Assembly: GCA_043777895.1 (NCBI GenBank)
Contig: JAYWHD010000149.1
Location: 1 to 17,024, forward strand
Direction of reading: 5' to 3'
Source of the DNA: JBDLSY01 sp043777895
GTDB lineage: Bacteria; Pseudomonadota; Gammaproteobacteria; Burkholderiales; Burkholderiaceae_C
Length of the DNA stretch: 17,024 bases
The translations under genes were made by a program, and so were the position numbers. Below, piece by piece: positions 7,211 to 14,910 of the stretch. Under the pieces are notes generated by a model, which saw nothing but the letters and a program-made list of their open reading frames with translations, did not search any database and was not told the DNA's origin. The first letter of the stretch is position 1. Each line of letters begins with the position of its first letter.

Positions 7211-9967
7211 ATGATTCAACCTTTACTCGCCAGTATTTTTGGTAGCCGCAACCAGCGTTTACTTAAGCAATATAGCAAAACTGTTACGCATATTGCTACT
7301 TTTGAAGCCGCACTACAAGCACTGTCTGATGATGCACTTAAAGCTAAAACACCTGCGTTTAAGTCCCAAATCGCGGCTGGAGCAACTTTAGATTCCATAC
7401 TCCCCGAGTGCTTTGCTGTTGTCCGCGAAGCCAGCCGCCGTGTGATGGGTATGCGTCACTTTGATGCTCAAATGATTGGGGGTATGGTACTGCATTATGG
7501 CAAAATTGCCGAAATGCGTACGGGTGAAGGAAAAACATTAACAGCGACTTTGCCTGTTTATTTAAACGCCTTATCAGGCAAGGGCGTTCATGTGGTAACG
7601 GTTAATGATTATTTAGCCCAGCGTGATGCCGAATGGATGGCAAAATTATACAACTGGTTAGGTTTAACTGTAGGTATCAATTTATCAACATTAGTAGGAG
7701 AAAACAAGCAAGCGGCTTATACGTGTGATATTACTTACGGCACTAATAACGAGTTTGGATTTGATTACTTACGCGATAATTTAGTGATGAATACCCATTC
7801 AAGGGTTCAACGGCCACTCAATTTTGCAATTGTCGATGAGGTTGATAGTATTTTAATTGACGAAGCCCGTACACCTTTAATTATTAGTGGGGCTGCTGAA
7901 AATCACACGCAGTTGTACCATCAAATAGACGGCATACCGAGTTTATTAACGCGAATGACGCAAGAGCCAAAGCATACCGATGAAATAGCCCCAGTAGGTG
8001 ATTATTGGATTGATGAAAAACAAAATCAAATTCATTTGTCTGAAGCCGGCCATGAAAAAGCTGAAGGTATTTTAAGTGATTTAGGTTTGCTGCCCAAAGG
8101 GGTTAGCTTGTATAGCTCACAAAATATTAATTTGATGCACCATATTATGGTGGCTTTAAAAGCCCATAAAATTTATCACCGTAATCAACATTATGTTGTC
8201 AAAGATGGTGAAGTAGTTATTGTTGATGAATTTACAGGGCGGTTAATGACAGGCCGCCGCTGGGGTGATGGGCTACATCAAGCGGTGGAAGCCAAAGAAA
8301 GTGTGGCTATTCAAGCTGAAAGTCATACTTTAGCTAGCGTAACTTTTCAAAATTATTTTCGTTTGTACGCTAAATTAGGCGGTATGACAGGGACAGCTGA
8401 TACAGAGGCGTATGAATTTCAGCAAATTTATAGCCTTGAAACCGTAGTCATTCCGACTAATCGCCCAATGGTACGTAAAGATTTAAATGATTTAATGTAC
8501 CGTAGCGTAGAAGAAAAGTATGAAGCTATTTGTGCCGATGTTAAAAATTGCTATGAACGTAAGCAACCGGTATTAGTCGGCACTACTAGCGTAGAACAAA
8601 GCGAACTTATTTCAAAAATATTACACGATGCAGGGCTACCGCACGAAGTACTTAATGCTAAACAACACGAGCGCGAAGCACAGATTGTCGCTCAAGCAGG
8701 TAAACCTAAAGCGATTACCGTTGCTACTAATATGGCAGGGCGGGGTACTGATATTGTACTGGGTGGTAATGTTGAAAAACAAGTTCAATTTTTAGAATTA
8801 GATACGCAATTAACGCCTGAACAACGTACAGCTGCTGCCAAACATCTTCGCAATGAATGGGCGGGTATTAATGCAGCAGTCAAAGCGGCAGGTGGTCTAA
8901 AAATTGTAGGCAGTGAACGCCATGAAAGCCGTCGAATTGATAATCAATTACGCGGCCGTTCGGGTCGTCAAGGCGACCCAGGCGAATCACGCTTTTATCT
9001 AAGTATGGATGATGAGTTATTGCGTATTTTTGGTGGTGAGCGCTTAAAATCTATTATGAATCGCCTAAAATTGCCACAAGGTGAGCCAATTGAAGCGGGT
9101 ATGGTAACACGCAGTATTGAAGGTTCACAACGAAAAGTAGAAAGCCGTAACTTTGATATGCGTAAGCAATTATTAGAGTACGACGATATTGCCAATGAAC
9201 AAAGAAAAATTATTTATCAGCAACGCAATGATATTTTAGACAGTGATACCGTTACTATTAATGCAATAGCCACTAATTTACGTCATGGAACTTTAACTGC
9301 GTTAATGACTGAATATATACCGCATGATTCATTAGAAGAACAATGGGATTTACAAGGCTTACAAGCTATATTAGAAAAAGAATGGGCAATAGACTGTGAT
9401 TTAACGGCATTGCTTAGTCAATCAACAACGAGTGCAGATAGCTTAAAAGCGGCGATTATCGCACGTGCTGATGCTTTGTATCAAGCCAAAATTGACTTGG
9501 TGACTGCTGATAGCTTTGCAGATTTTGAACGAACGTTAATGTTACAAACGATGGATTCTAAATGGCGTGACCACTTAATGGCTTTAGACCATTTACGTCA
9601 GGGAATTCATTTGCGGGGTTATGCACAGAAAAATCCAAAACAAGAGTATCAACGCGAGGCTTTTGAAATGTTTGGTGCATTGTTAGACCATGTGCGTAGC
9701 GAAATTACCCGTATCATTATGACGATTCAAATTCGTGACGCACAAGAAGTTGCACAAGCAGAAGCCGCATTAGAGGCCGCCGCAGTATTAGGCGATTTAA
9801 CCTTACAACACGGTGAAAGTAATACTGCTGATACTAATATTAGTCCATCAATCACTGATAAGTCTAGTCAAAAAATATCAAAAACTCCAAATAGTCCAGG
9901 ACGCAACGATCCGTGTCCGTGCGGTAGTGGTAAAAAGTTTAAATCTTGCCATGGTAAGCTGAGTTAA
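7211..9967 (+). CDS. secA: Preprotein translocase ATPase SecA
   Basis: SecA is the ATP-driven motor that pushes unfolded preproteins through SecYEG in the inner membrane. I use the ATG of MIQPLLASIFGSRNQRLL (918 aa) because it aligns with the family N-terminus. An in-frame TTG 24 bases upstream would add eight unusual residues. Walker A is GEGKT at 105-109 and the Walker B DEVD is at 209-212, the same numbering as in E. coli. The blocks FTGRLMTGRRW, ATNMAGRGTDI and GRSGRQGDPG (the motif VI arginines) are intact. The C-terminus has the zinc-binding tail with Cys902, Cys904, Cys913 and His914, which contacts SecB and lipids. No Shine-Dalgarno is visible before the ATG. The gene is followed after 10 bases by the DUF1289 gene. 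The frame is unbroken. Confidence 0.98.
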   Translation: MIQPLLASIFGSRNQRLLKQYSKTVTHIATFEAALQALSDDALKAKTPAFKSQIAAGATLDSILPECFAVVREASRRVMGMRHFDAQMIGGMVLHYGKIAEMRTGEGKTLTATLPVYLNALSGKGVHVVTVNDYLAQRDAEWMAKLYNWLGLTVGINLSTLVGENKQAAYTCDITYGTNNEFGFDYLRDNLVMNTHSRVQRPLNFAIVDEVDSILIDEARTPLIISGAAENHTQLYHQIDGIPSLLTRMTQEPKHTDEIAPVGDYWIDEKQNQIHLSEAGHEKAEGILSDLGLLPKGVSLYSSQNINLMHHIMVALKAHKIYHRNQHYVVKDGEVVIVDEFTGRLMTGRRWGDGLHQAVEAKESVAIQAESHTLASVTFQNYFRLYAKLGGMTGTADTEAYEFQQIYSLETVVIPTNRPMVRKDLNDLMYRSVEEKYEAICADVKNCYERKQPVLVGTTSVEQSELISKILHDAGLPHEVLNAKQHEREAQIVAQAGKPKAITVATNMAGRGTDIVLGGNVEKQVQFLELDTQLTPEQRTAAAKHLRNEWAGINAAVKAAGGLKIVGSERHESRRIDNQLRGRSGRQGDPGESRFYLSMDDELLRIFGGERLKSIMNRLKLPQGEPIEAGMVTRSIEGSQRKVESRNFDMRKQLLEYDDIANEQRKIIYQQRNDILDSDTVTINAIATNLRHGTLTALMTEYIPHDSLEEQWDLQGLQAILEKEWAIDCDLTALLSQSTTSADSLKAAIIARADALYQAKIDLVTADSFADFERTLMLQTMDSKWRDHLMALDHLRQGIHLRGYAQKNPKQEYQREAFEMFGALLDHVRSEITRIIMTIQIRDAQEVAQAEAALEAAAVLGDLTLQHGESNTADTNISPSITDKSSQKISKTPNSPGRNDPCPCGSGKKFKSCHGKLS

Positions 9968-9977
9968 TCCATATATT

Positions 9978-10187
9978 TTGAAACATAAGCCCACTCAACC
10001 CGCCCCCAGCCCTTGTATTCAATTGTGTAAAATTGATGTTGCGAGTGGTTGGTGTATGGGTTGTTACCGTACTTTAGAAGAGATAAGTCAATGGCGTACT
10101 AAAACTACTGGTGAACAATATGCCGTATTAGCAGTTTTAAATGACCGTGCTAATAGGGTCTTTCCGACAGATATTGCAATATCTTAA
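9978..10187 (+). CDS. DUF1289 small cysteine-rich protein
   Basis: This is a 69-aa protein with Cys13 and Cys17 (SPCIQLCKID) and Cys26 and Cys29 (GWCMGCYRTLEEISQW). This is the complete DUF1289 signature, a probable small metal-binding fold of unknown function. It starts at a TTG 10 bases after the secA stop, with no strong Shine-Dalgarno. That suggests translation coupled to secA, though TTG remains the only start that leaves the cysteine domain whole. It ends 10 bases before the most likely start of the acyltransferase gene, so the three are probably cotranscribed. Confidence 0.85.
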   Translation: MKHKPTQPAPSPCIQLCKIDVASGWCMGCYRTLEEISQWRTKTTGEQYAVLAVLNDRANRVFPTDIAIS

Positions 10188-10197
10188 TGTTTTTACT

Positions 10198-11157
10198 ATG
10201 ACTATTTCAAAGCCATCTCCAAAGCTGTCTTTTAAACTACTGTATCCATTTAGCTATGTCATTGCAACTTTAACAGCCTATTTACCATTAAAAATTTTGC
10301 GTGGAATGGGTTGGTTATTGGGTACATTTGCGTATTATTTTAATAAAAAACGCCGTCATATTACTGCCTGTAATATTAGAATTGCCTTTCCAAAATTAAC
10401 AAAAAAAGCCAATGCTGCTTTAATTAAAAAACACTTGCAATATATGGGTATGTCATTGTTAGACCGAGTTTGGCTGTGGTTTGCACCATTATCTACAGTC
10501 AATCAACGCCTTATATTAACTGGGTTTGAACATTTACCCAGTACGACACATACAATAACGGCGGATACAGTTAAATCTCAAGGAGTTATTTTATTAGTCC
10601 CGCACTTCATTGGTTTAGAAGCAGCAGGCCCTGCTTGGATATCTGAATGTCAAAAACGGGGTTTACCCGTGCCTGAATTTATTACTATTTTTCAAGCACA
10701 AAAAACAAGTTGGCAAGATGCCCTGTACCGCTATGGGCGTGGGCGGTTTTCTGATATATTGCAATTTACCCGTCAAGACGGTATTCGTCCTGTCATTAAA
10801 GGTATGCGTCAAGGGCGGCATTTTTATTGTTTACCTGACAATGATCACGGTGAAAAAGATGCCGTATTCGTGCCTTTTTTTGGTGTATTGGCTGCAACCT
10901 TAACTGTATTACCTAAACTTAGTCACTTAATACAAACACCTATCGTGCCATTAATTGCACGTATGACACCACAAGGTTACTGTATTGAAGTACAGCCGCA
11001 ATGGTCTGTAATGAGCAGTAGCCCCAATGATTTAACCGCTGAATTAAGCCGTGTTAATACTGCAATAGAGCATTGGGTTCGGTCTATGCCTGAACAATAT
11101 TTATTTAGTCACCGCCGATATAAAACCCGTCCAAACGGACATAGTAGTATGTATTAA
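10198..11157 (+). CDS. LpxL/HtrB-family lipid A acyltransferase
   Basis: This 319-aa protein belongs to the LpxL/LpxM family. These inner-membrane enzymes transfer an acyl chain from acyl-ACP to the Kdo-lipid A precursor. The catalytic HX4E motif is His136 to Glu141 (HFIGLE). The family block CLPDNDHGEKDAVFVPFFG runs from about 211 to 229. The N-terminal hydrophobic stretch (about 13-40) fits a membrane anchor, and a basic KKRR follows. I chose the ATG at 10198. Upstream in-frame starts at 10141 and 10174 would overlap the DUF1289 gene and add residues atypical of the family. It is the last gene of the apparent secA operon. The acyl chain and acylation position cannot be told from sequence, so no symbol is given. 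Confidence 0.9.
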   Translation: MTISKPSPKLSFKLLYPFSYVIATLTAYLPLKILRGMGWLLGTFAYYFNKKRRHITACNIRIAFPKLTKKANAALIKKHLQYMGMSLLDRVWLWFAPLSTVNQRLILTGFEHLPSTTHTITADTVKSQGVILLVPHFIGLEAAGPAWISECQKRGLPVPEFITIFQAQKTSWQDALYRYGRGRFSDILQFTRQDGIRPVIKGMRQGRHFYCLPDNDHGEKDAVFVPFFGVLAATLTVLPKLSHLIQTPIVPLIARMTPQGYCIEVQPQWSVMSSSPNDLTAELSRVNTAIEHWVRSMPEQYLFSHRRYKTRPNGHSSMY

Positions 11158-11276
11158 AAATATAGTATAAGATATAGCATAGATATAGCATAAAATATAG
11201 TTATAAAATAATTTATAAGCATAATATAAATATAGTTATCAAGTAGTAGTTACAATAAAAAATCTTTAAAGATTTT
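11158..11276. repeat. AT-rich gap with 11-bp tandem repeat and an 18-bp palindrome
   Basis: The 11-mer gatatagcata is present twice in tandem at 11171-11192, within a longer degenerate series of atatag words. At 11259-11276 aaaatctttaaagatttt is a perfect 18-base palindrome, lying 11 bases before the Shine-Dalgarno of the PEBP gene. It could be an operator-like site or a hairpin in the 5' leader. No T-tract beyond its own arm supports a terminator. Confidence 0.5.
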
Positions 11277-11287
11277 GATAATTTATC

Positions 11288-11293
11288 AGGAGA
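11288..11293 (+). promoter_or_regulatory. Shine-Dalgarno of the PEBP gene
   Basis: AGGAGA lies 5 bases before the ATG at 11299. This decides that start over the in-frame TTG at 11275 and exposes a clean signal peptide. Confidence 0.8.
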
Positions 11294-11298
11294 AATTC

Positions 11299-11853
11299 AT
11301 GAAATTAGCCAGTAGTATTGCAGTTGCATTGTCCTTAATATTAACATCAGGTGTAGTATTAGCTGATAAATTTACTTTAAAAAGTATGGATATATCACAC
11401 GGTGAGTTCATGAAAAAATCGCAAGAGTTCCAAGGCTTTGGTTGTGAAGGTGGTAACTTATCGCCTCAATTATCTTGGAGTGATGCCCCAGAAGGTACAG
11501 AGTCTTTTGCTATTACGGCTTATGACCCTGATGCTCCAACTGGAAGTGGCTGGTGGCACTGGCAATTAGTGAATATTCCTAAAAACGTAACTACCTTAAA
11601 TACGGGCGTAGGTACTCCTAATCATACTGAACTCCCTAAAGGCAGTATTCAAATGATGAATGACTATGGCGTAACTGCTTTTGGCGGGGCATGTCCGCCT
11701 GAAGGGCATGGGGCACATCGGTATCGGTTTACGGTCTATGCTTTGTCTAAAAATTTAGATTTGCCCAAAGACGCTTCTGGTGCATTAACAGGGTATATGA
11801 TTAATTCACACGCATTAGGTTCAAGTACAATTGAAGCGCTGTATAAACGTTAA
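11299..11853 (+). CDS. Exported PEBP-fold (YbhB/YbcL family) protein
   Basis: This 184-aa protein is of the phosphatidylethanolamine-binding-protein fold, bacterial YbhB/YbcL branch. A signal peptide is plain: a Lys after Met, a hydrophobic core through residue 21 and likely cleavage after VLA (Ala22), so the mature protein is periplasmic. The conserved ligand-pocket blocks are present: DPDAP at 76-80, the following WWHWQLVNIP, and GAHRYRF with His140. The C-terminal helix ends HALGSSTIEALYKR. Family members are proposed to bind anionic ligands or modulate kinases, but the role of bacterial exported members is poorly known. It has its own leader with a palindrome and a good Shine-Dalgarno, so it is probably transcribed separately from lpxL. 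Its stop codon starts an 8-bp tandem array. Confidence 0.93.
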   Translation: MKLASSIAVALSLILTSGVVLADKFTLKSMDISHGEFMKKSQEFQGFGCEGGNLSPQLSWSDAPEGTESFAITAYDPDAPTGSGWWHWQLVNIPKNVTTLNTGVGTPNHTELPKGSIQMMNDYGVTAFGGACPPEGHGAHRYRFTVYALSKNLDLPKDASGALTGYMINSHALGSSTIEALYKR

Positions 11854-11882
11854 TAAATTAATAAATTAATAAATTAATAAAT
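11851..11882. repeat. Four copies of an 8-bp tandem repeat over a stop codon
   Basis: The octamer taataaat is repeated four times without change. The first TAA is the stop codon of the PEBP gene, so the array begins exactly at the end of the coding sequence. It gives several further stops and an AT-rich 3' end, but no hairpin terminator. Confidence 0.8.
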
Positions 11883-11940
11883 TTGTTAAACATTAATAAG
11901 TCAGTGGTATCATTGTGGCAGCTTACTGGGCAAGGCAAAT

Positions 11941-13560
11941 ATGAATGATTTAAATTCCCGCATAGATTTACTTGAGCAGCGTATGGCTGCAATTGAAAAA
12001 CAATTGCATATCGGCGTTAGGTCGCACACTATTGAATCAAAACCTACGCCTGTTAGGCAACAAGCAGTCTATGTCGCACCTGATATCCCTTCAATCAACG
12101 CAACTCAATTGATGGCTTGGTGTGCTGGTGTTACCTTTATTTTTGCCAGTTTGTACTTTTTAAAGCTAATATATGATACAGGCTGGTTAACACCAGTTCG
12201 TCAAGTAGGTTTAGCGTATTTAACTTCTATCTCACTGGTTGCTTTTGGATTTTTATTTCAAAAGAAAGTTGATACATATTCAGCGTACTTGCCTGCCGTT
12301 GGTTTAGTAGTTTTATACTTGACAACGTTTGTTGCCCATCTGGTTTACGGCTTATTTTCACCGTTAATTGCATTAACTATGGTGTGTATTATCACATTGC
12401 TTGGAATGTGGTTGGAGCGCTATTATCAAAGGACGGTATATTTAGTTTTCTCTGCTGTCGGTGTGTATATTTTTCCTTTGCTAGTTCAGGCGGAACAAAG
12501 AAACTTGATTGACTTGGTAATATATTATTCTGCTTGGAGTTTACTGTTTTCTTTTTGTGCGGTACAAGAAAATAGACGCTTAACCTATGTATTGCCGATG
12601 TACTTGGCCATTTTAGGGTTTGATATCGTATTTAGAATAACTGGTAGTAACGAGTGGGTCATAGCAGTGGTATATCAGTTTATTCAGTTTTTAATTTTTG
12701 CATTGACTACCGTTATTTTTAGCGTAAAAAATAAGAATATTTTAAAGCAAGACGAAGTATTTCCGCATGGCATTGCTTTATTTTTATTTTATGTGCTTGA
12801 GTATGCGCGTTTGCAAGAGCATTTACCGCATTTAGTTGATTACTTTGCTTTATTTAGTGCTGCTTTAGTGTATGGTTTTTATGTCATTGCCAAGCATTAT
12901 TATCATAACTCTAATCACTTCAAATCAAGTGCAGTGTTGGTAAGTGGCTATTGTTCTTGGGTTGTCTTACAAGCTGGTTTTTTTGGAATAGTCAGTTATA
13001 GCTGGTTACCGTGGGCGGCATTGATAACCCCTTTGATTTACTTTAAGTGTAAGCAATTAAAAATAAAAGATTCAAATACTTTTTTACCGATTTATTTAGC
13101 GTGTGCTATTGTATTTATATCGGGATATTGTATGTTGTTGGGCATAAATTTATTTCAGTTTTCTGTTTCTACCCCACAACCGACAATGGCGTTGTGTGTT
13201 TATATTATTTTATTGTATGGTATTTACTGGAATTTTCAAGCAACAAACCTTGTATCACCCATATTATTATATGCAGGGCATTTGGCGTTTATGGGTATTT
13301 TAGCGTCTTGGGTCAACCACAACATATATTTATCCGCTTTATGGGTATTGTATGGGGTGGGCTTATTGCTAGTAGCTATTAAATTTACAGACAAAGTGAT
13401 TGGAAAATCCGCTTTGTTGCTATTTACTGTAGTTGCGTTTAAAGTTTTGTTTTTTGATTTATCTGGCAGCAATTCTATGTCTCGGGTACTTGTTTTAGTT
13501 GTCGTAAGTATTGCTTTATATGTGGGTGGTTGGTTGTATCAAACGTTGTTTAAGAAGTAA
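11941..13560 (+). CDS. DUF2339 polytopic membrane protein
   Basis: This 539-aa protein has a short N-terminal coiled coil (residues 4-22, SRIDLLEQRMAAIEKQL), a Pro-containing linker and then about a dozen or more hydrophobic segments. The first is near residues 57-78. This layout and the C-terminal block FKVLFFDLSGSNSMSRVL match the DUF2339 family of predicted inner-membrane proteins. It is shorter than the roughly 900-aa members but ends in the usual C-terminal block. The function is unknown, and neither an enzyme motif nor a substrate can be seen. AAGG (11931-11934) precedes the ATG at a 6-base spacing. It lies 87 bases after the PEBP gene, perhaps in one transcript with it. Confidence 0.85.
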   Translation: MNDLNSRIDLLEQRMAAIEKQLHIGVRSHTIESKPTPVRQQAVYVAPDIPSINATQLMAWCAGVTFIFASLYFLKLIYDTGWLTPVRQVGLAYLTSISLVAFGFLFQKKVDTYSAYLPAVGLVVLYLTTFVAHLVYGLFSPLIALTMVCIITLLGMWLERYYQRTVYLVFSAVGVYIFPLLVQAEQRNLIDLVIYYSAWSLLFSFCAVQENRRLTYVLPMYLAILGFDIVFRITGSNEWVIAVVYQFIQFLIFALTTVIFSVKNKNILKQDEVFPHGIALFLFYVLEYARLQEHLPHLVDYFALFSAALVYGFYVIAKHYYHNSNHFKSSAVLVSGYCSWVVLQAGFFGIVSYSWLPWAALITPLIYFKCKQLKIKDSNTFLPIYLACAIVFISGYCMLLGINLFQFSVSTPQPTMALCVYIILLYGIYWNFQATNLVSPILLYAGHLAFMGILASWVNHNIYLSALWVLYGVGLLLVAIKFTDKVIGKSALLLFTVVAFKVLFFDLSGSNSMSRVLVLVVVSIALYVGGWLYQTLFKK

Positions 13561-13634
13561 GGTAGTGGTCTATCAATTAACGATTAGATTATTTTAAGAC
13601 CATATAAGAATATATTCCTTAGAATTAAAAGTCT

Positions 13635-13661
13635 GAATCAAGGTTTTTAAAGCCTTGATTC
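13635..13661. repeat. Short hairpin related to the ends of repeats A and B
   Basis: gaatcaagg and ccttgattc are perfect inverted arms around a 9-base centre that also pairs in part. The preceding gtct makes the left flank gtctgaatca, the same as the start of repeat copy B. It may be a short relative or remnant of that repeat. There is no T-tract after it, so it is not a standard terminator, although it lies 75 bases beyond the DUF2339 gene. Confidence 0.55.
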
Positions 13662-13699
13662 TAATTATCATTTATATAATAACAAGGTACATAGTCTTT

Positions 13700-14836
13700 A
13701 TGTGCTGTAGTTGCTTATTAAAAGGAAAATATTTTGACCAACCAACCAACCAACCCAATGTTGCGAAAACATTTTCGGAAAAACAAAGCGAGACTATTTT
13801 TGCTAAGTTAGAATCAACAGGTATCCCTATTGATGAGTCATTAAGAAAATCTATTCAAGATAAAATCAGTGAAATTAGCAATTACACCCCTAAAGTGGGC
13901 GTGTTCGGTAAAACAGGCGTTGGCAAATCTAGCTTATGTAACGCTTTATTTGGGGCGGATTTATGTGCCATCAGTGATGTAGCTGCCTGCACCCGTAATC
14001 CTCAAGAGGTTTTATTGAATATGGGCAGCTCAGGCGGTGGCGGGATTACTTTATTAGATGTGCCGGGCGTGGGTGAAAGCCGTGACCGTGATAATGAATA
14101 CGATGAGTTGTATAAAAAACTATTGCCCGAATTAGATTTGATTTTATGGGTATTTAAAGGCGATGACCGTGCCAATGCGTCTGATGAGGATTTTTATAGC
14201 CGTTTAGTCCGTCCTTATATCAATGAAGGCAAAGCATTTTTAGCTGTCGTCAATCAAGTTGATAAAATTGAACCGTTTAGAGAATGGAATGAAGAGTTAT
14301 GCGTTCCAGGTGTTAAGCAAAATCAAAATATAAAAGCCAAATGTAGTTACATTGCTAGTTTTTTAAAATTACCTGTTAGACAGGTGATTCCAGTGTCTGC
14401 GGGTGAAAATTATAACCTAGTAGAGTTGGTTGATGCCATTGTGCATGAATTACCCAATGAACAAAAAGCGATTGTGTTGTATGGCATTCAAACGGCAGAA
14501 GATATTCGCAAACAAGCGGCACAAGAAGCTGCTGATTTAGCCCGTAAAGAAGCTGATGAGTTAAGTATCCAAACAAAAAAAGCACATGAAGCAGCTTTAA
14601 ATGCCAAAGAGGAAGAGCGTAAAGAGATGCAACGCAAAGCGGAAGAAGCTGAAAAACGGCAGAAAGAAGCTGAAGCCAAAGCTGAACTTGAAAGAAAAAG
14701 AGCCGATGATGAATCGAGAAGAACCATTATTTCTGAACGTTCGGAAAAAGAGGCTGAAGGTGGTTTTTGGAGTGGTTTATGGGGAGGTGTTAAGAGTGTT
14801 GTGTCTAACGTCTTTGGTAGTTGGTGGCCTTTTTAA
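13700..14836 (+). CDS. YfjP/YeeP-type GTPase with coiled coil and Trp-rich tail
   Basis: This is a TRAFAC-class GTPase, 378 aa from the ATG at 13700. G1 is GKTGVGKSS at 70-78, G3 is DVPG at 120-123 followed by VGES, and G4 is NQVD at 185-188. SDVAACTR lies in the switch I region. These match the YfjP/YeeP (HSR1-related) GTPases found on prophages and islands. Residues about 264-353 form a charged Ala/Glu/Lys coiled coil. The last 25 residues hold Trp357, Trp361, Trp375 and Trp376, which could bind membrane. The start is uncertain. The ATG at 13700 gives an odd Cys-rich N-terminus with a distant AAGG, while an ideal Shine-Dalgarno and TTG at 13734 are one frame off because of an ACCA repeat. 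The family's function is unknown; a role in phage conflict is only a guess from context. Confidence 0.85.
   Translation: MCCSCLLKGKYFDQPTNQPNVAKTFSEKQSETIFAKLESTGIPIDESLRKSIQDKISEISNYTPKVGVFGKTGVGKSSLCNALFGADLCAISDVAACTRNPQEVLLNMGSSGGGGITLLDVPGVGESRDRDNEYDELYKKLLPELDLILWVFKGDDRANASDEDFYSRLVRPYINEGKAFLAVVNQVDKIEPFREWNEELCVPGVKQNQNIKAKCSYIASFLKLPVRQVIPVSAGENYNLVELVDAIVHELPNEQKAIVLYGIQTAEDIRKQAAQEAADLARKEADELSIQTKKAHEAALNAKEEERKEMQRKAEEAEKRQKEAEAKAELERKRADDESRRTIISERSEKEAEGGFWSGLWGGVKSVVSNVFGSWWPF
13721..13736 (+). promoter_or_regulatory. Shine-Dalgarno plus TTG start, out of frame with the GTPase
   Basis: AAAGGA (13721-13726) is spaced 7 bases from TTG (13734-13736). From this TTG the frame runs 25 codons and stops at 13809-13811. 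In the GTPase frame no start codon lies near this ribosome site. It therefore looks like the real initiation site of the GTPase thrown out of frame by the adjoining repeat. Confidence 0.5.
13737..13755. repeat. ACCA tetranucleotide tandem repeat
   Basis: Four full copies of acca plus acc directly follow the TTG at 13734-13736. Adding one unit, or losing two, shifts the downstream frame by +1 and would join the TTG to the GTPase reading frame. In the GTPase frame as sequenced it encodes the QPTNQP stretch. Confidence 0.85.
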
Positions 14837-14856
14837 TAAATTAATTTAAGAAATAT

Positions 14857-14882
14857 ACTTGCCCATAACATGGGCAGGTTTT
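14857..14882 (+). terminator. Intrinsic terminator-like hairpin between the two GTPase genes
   Basis: actTGCCCAT pairs with ATGGGCAggt around a 3-base loop (14857-14866 with 14870-14879), giving a 10-bp stem with one G-T pair, then a T run (14879-14882) and more Ts. It lies 20 bases beyond the first GTPase stop and 28 bases before the second GTPase start. It would end or attenuate transcription between them. Confidence 0.7.
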
Positions 14883-14910
14883 AATTTGGCTTTAACAATA
14901 ATTTAAAAGT

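Noticed and set aside
13635..13661. Intrinsic terminator for the DUF2339 gene
   Set aside because: The hairpin is sound but is followed by ctaattatc, with no T-tract, so it is listed as a repeat instead.
14601..14849. 82-codon frame overlapping the end of the first GTPase
   Set aside because: It is a Lys-rich shadow of the purine-rich coiled-coil coding sequence in another frame.
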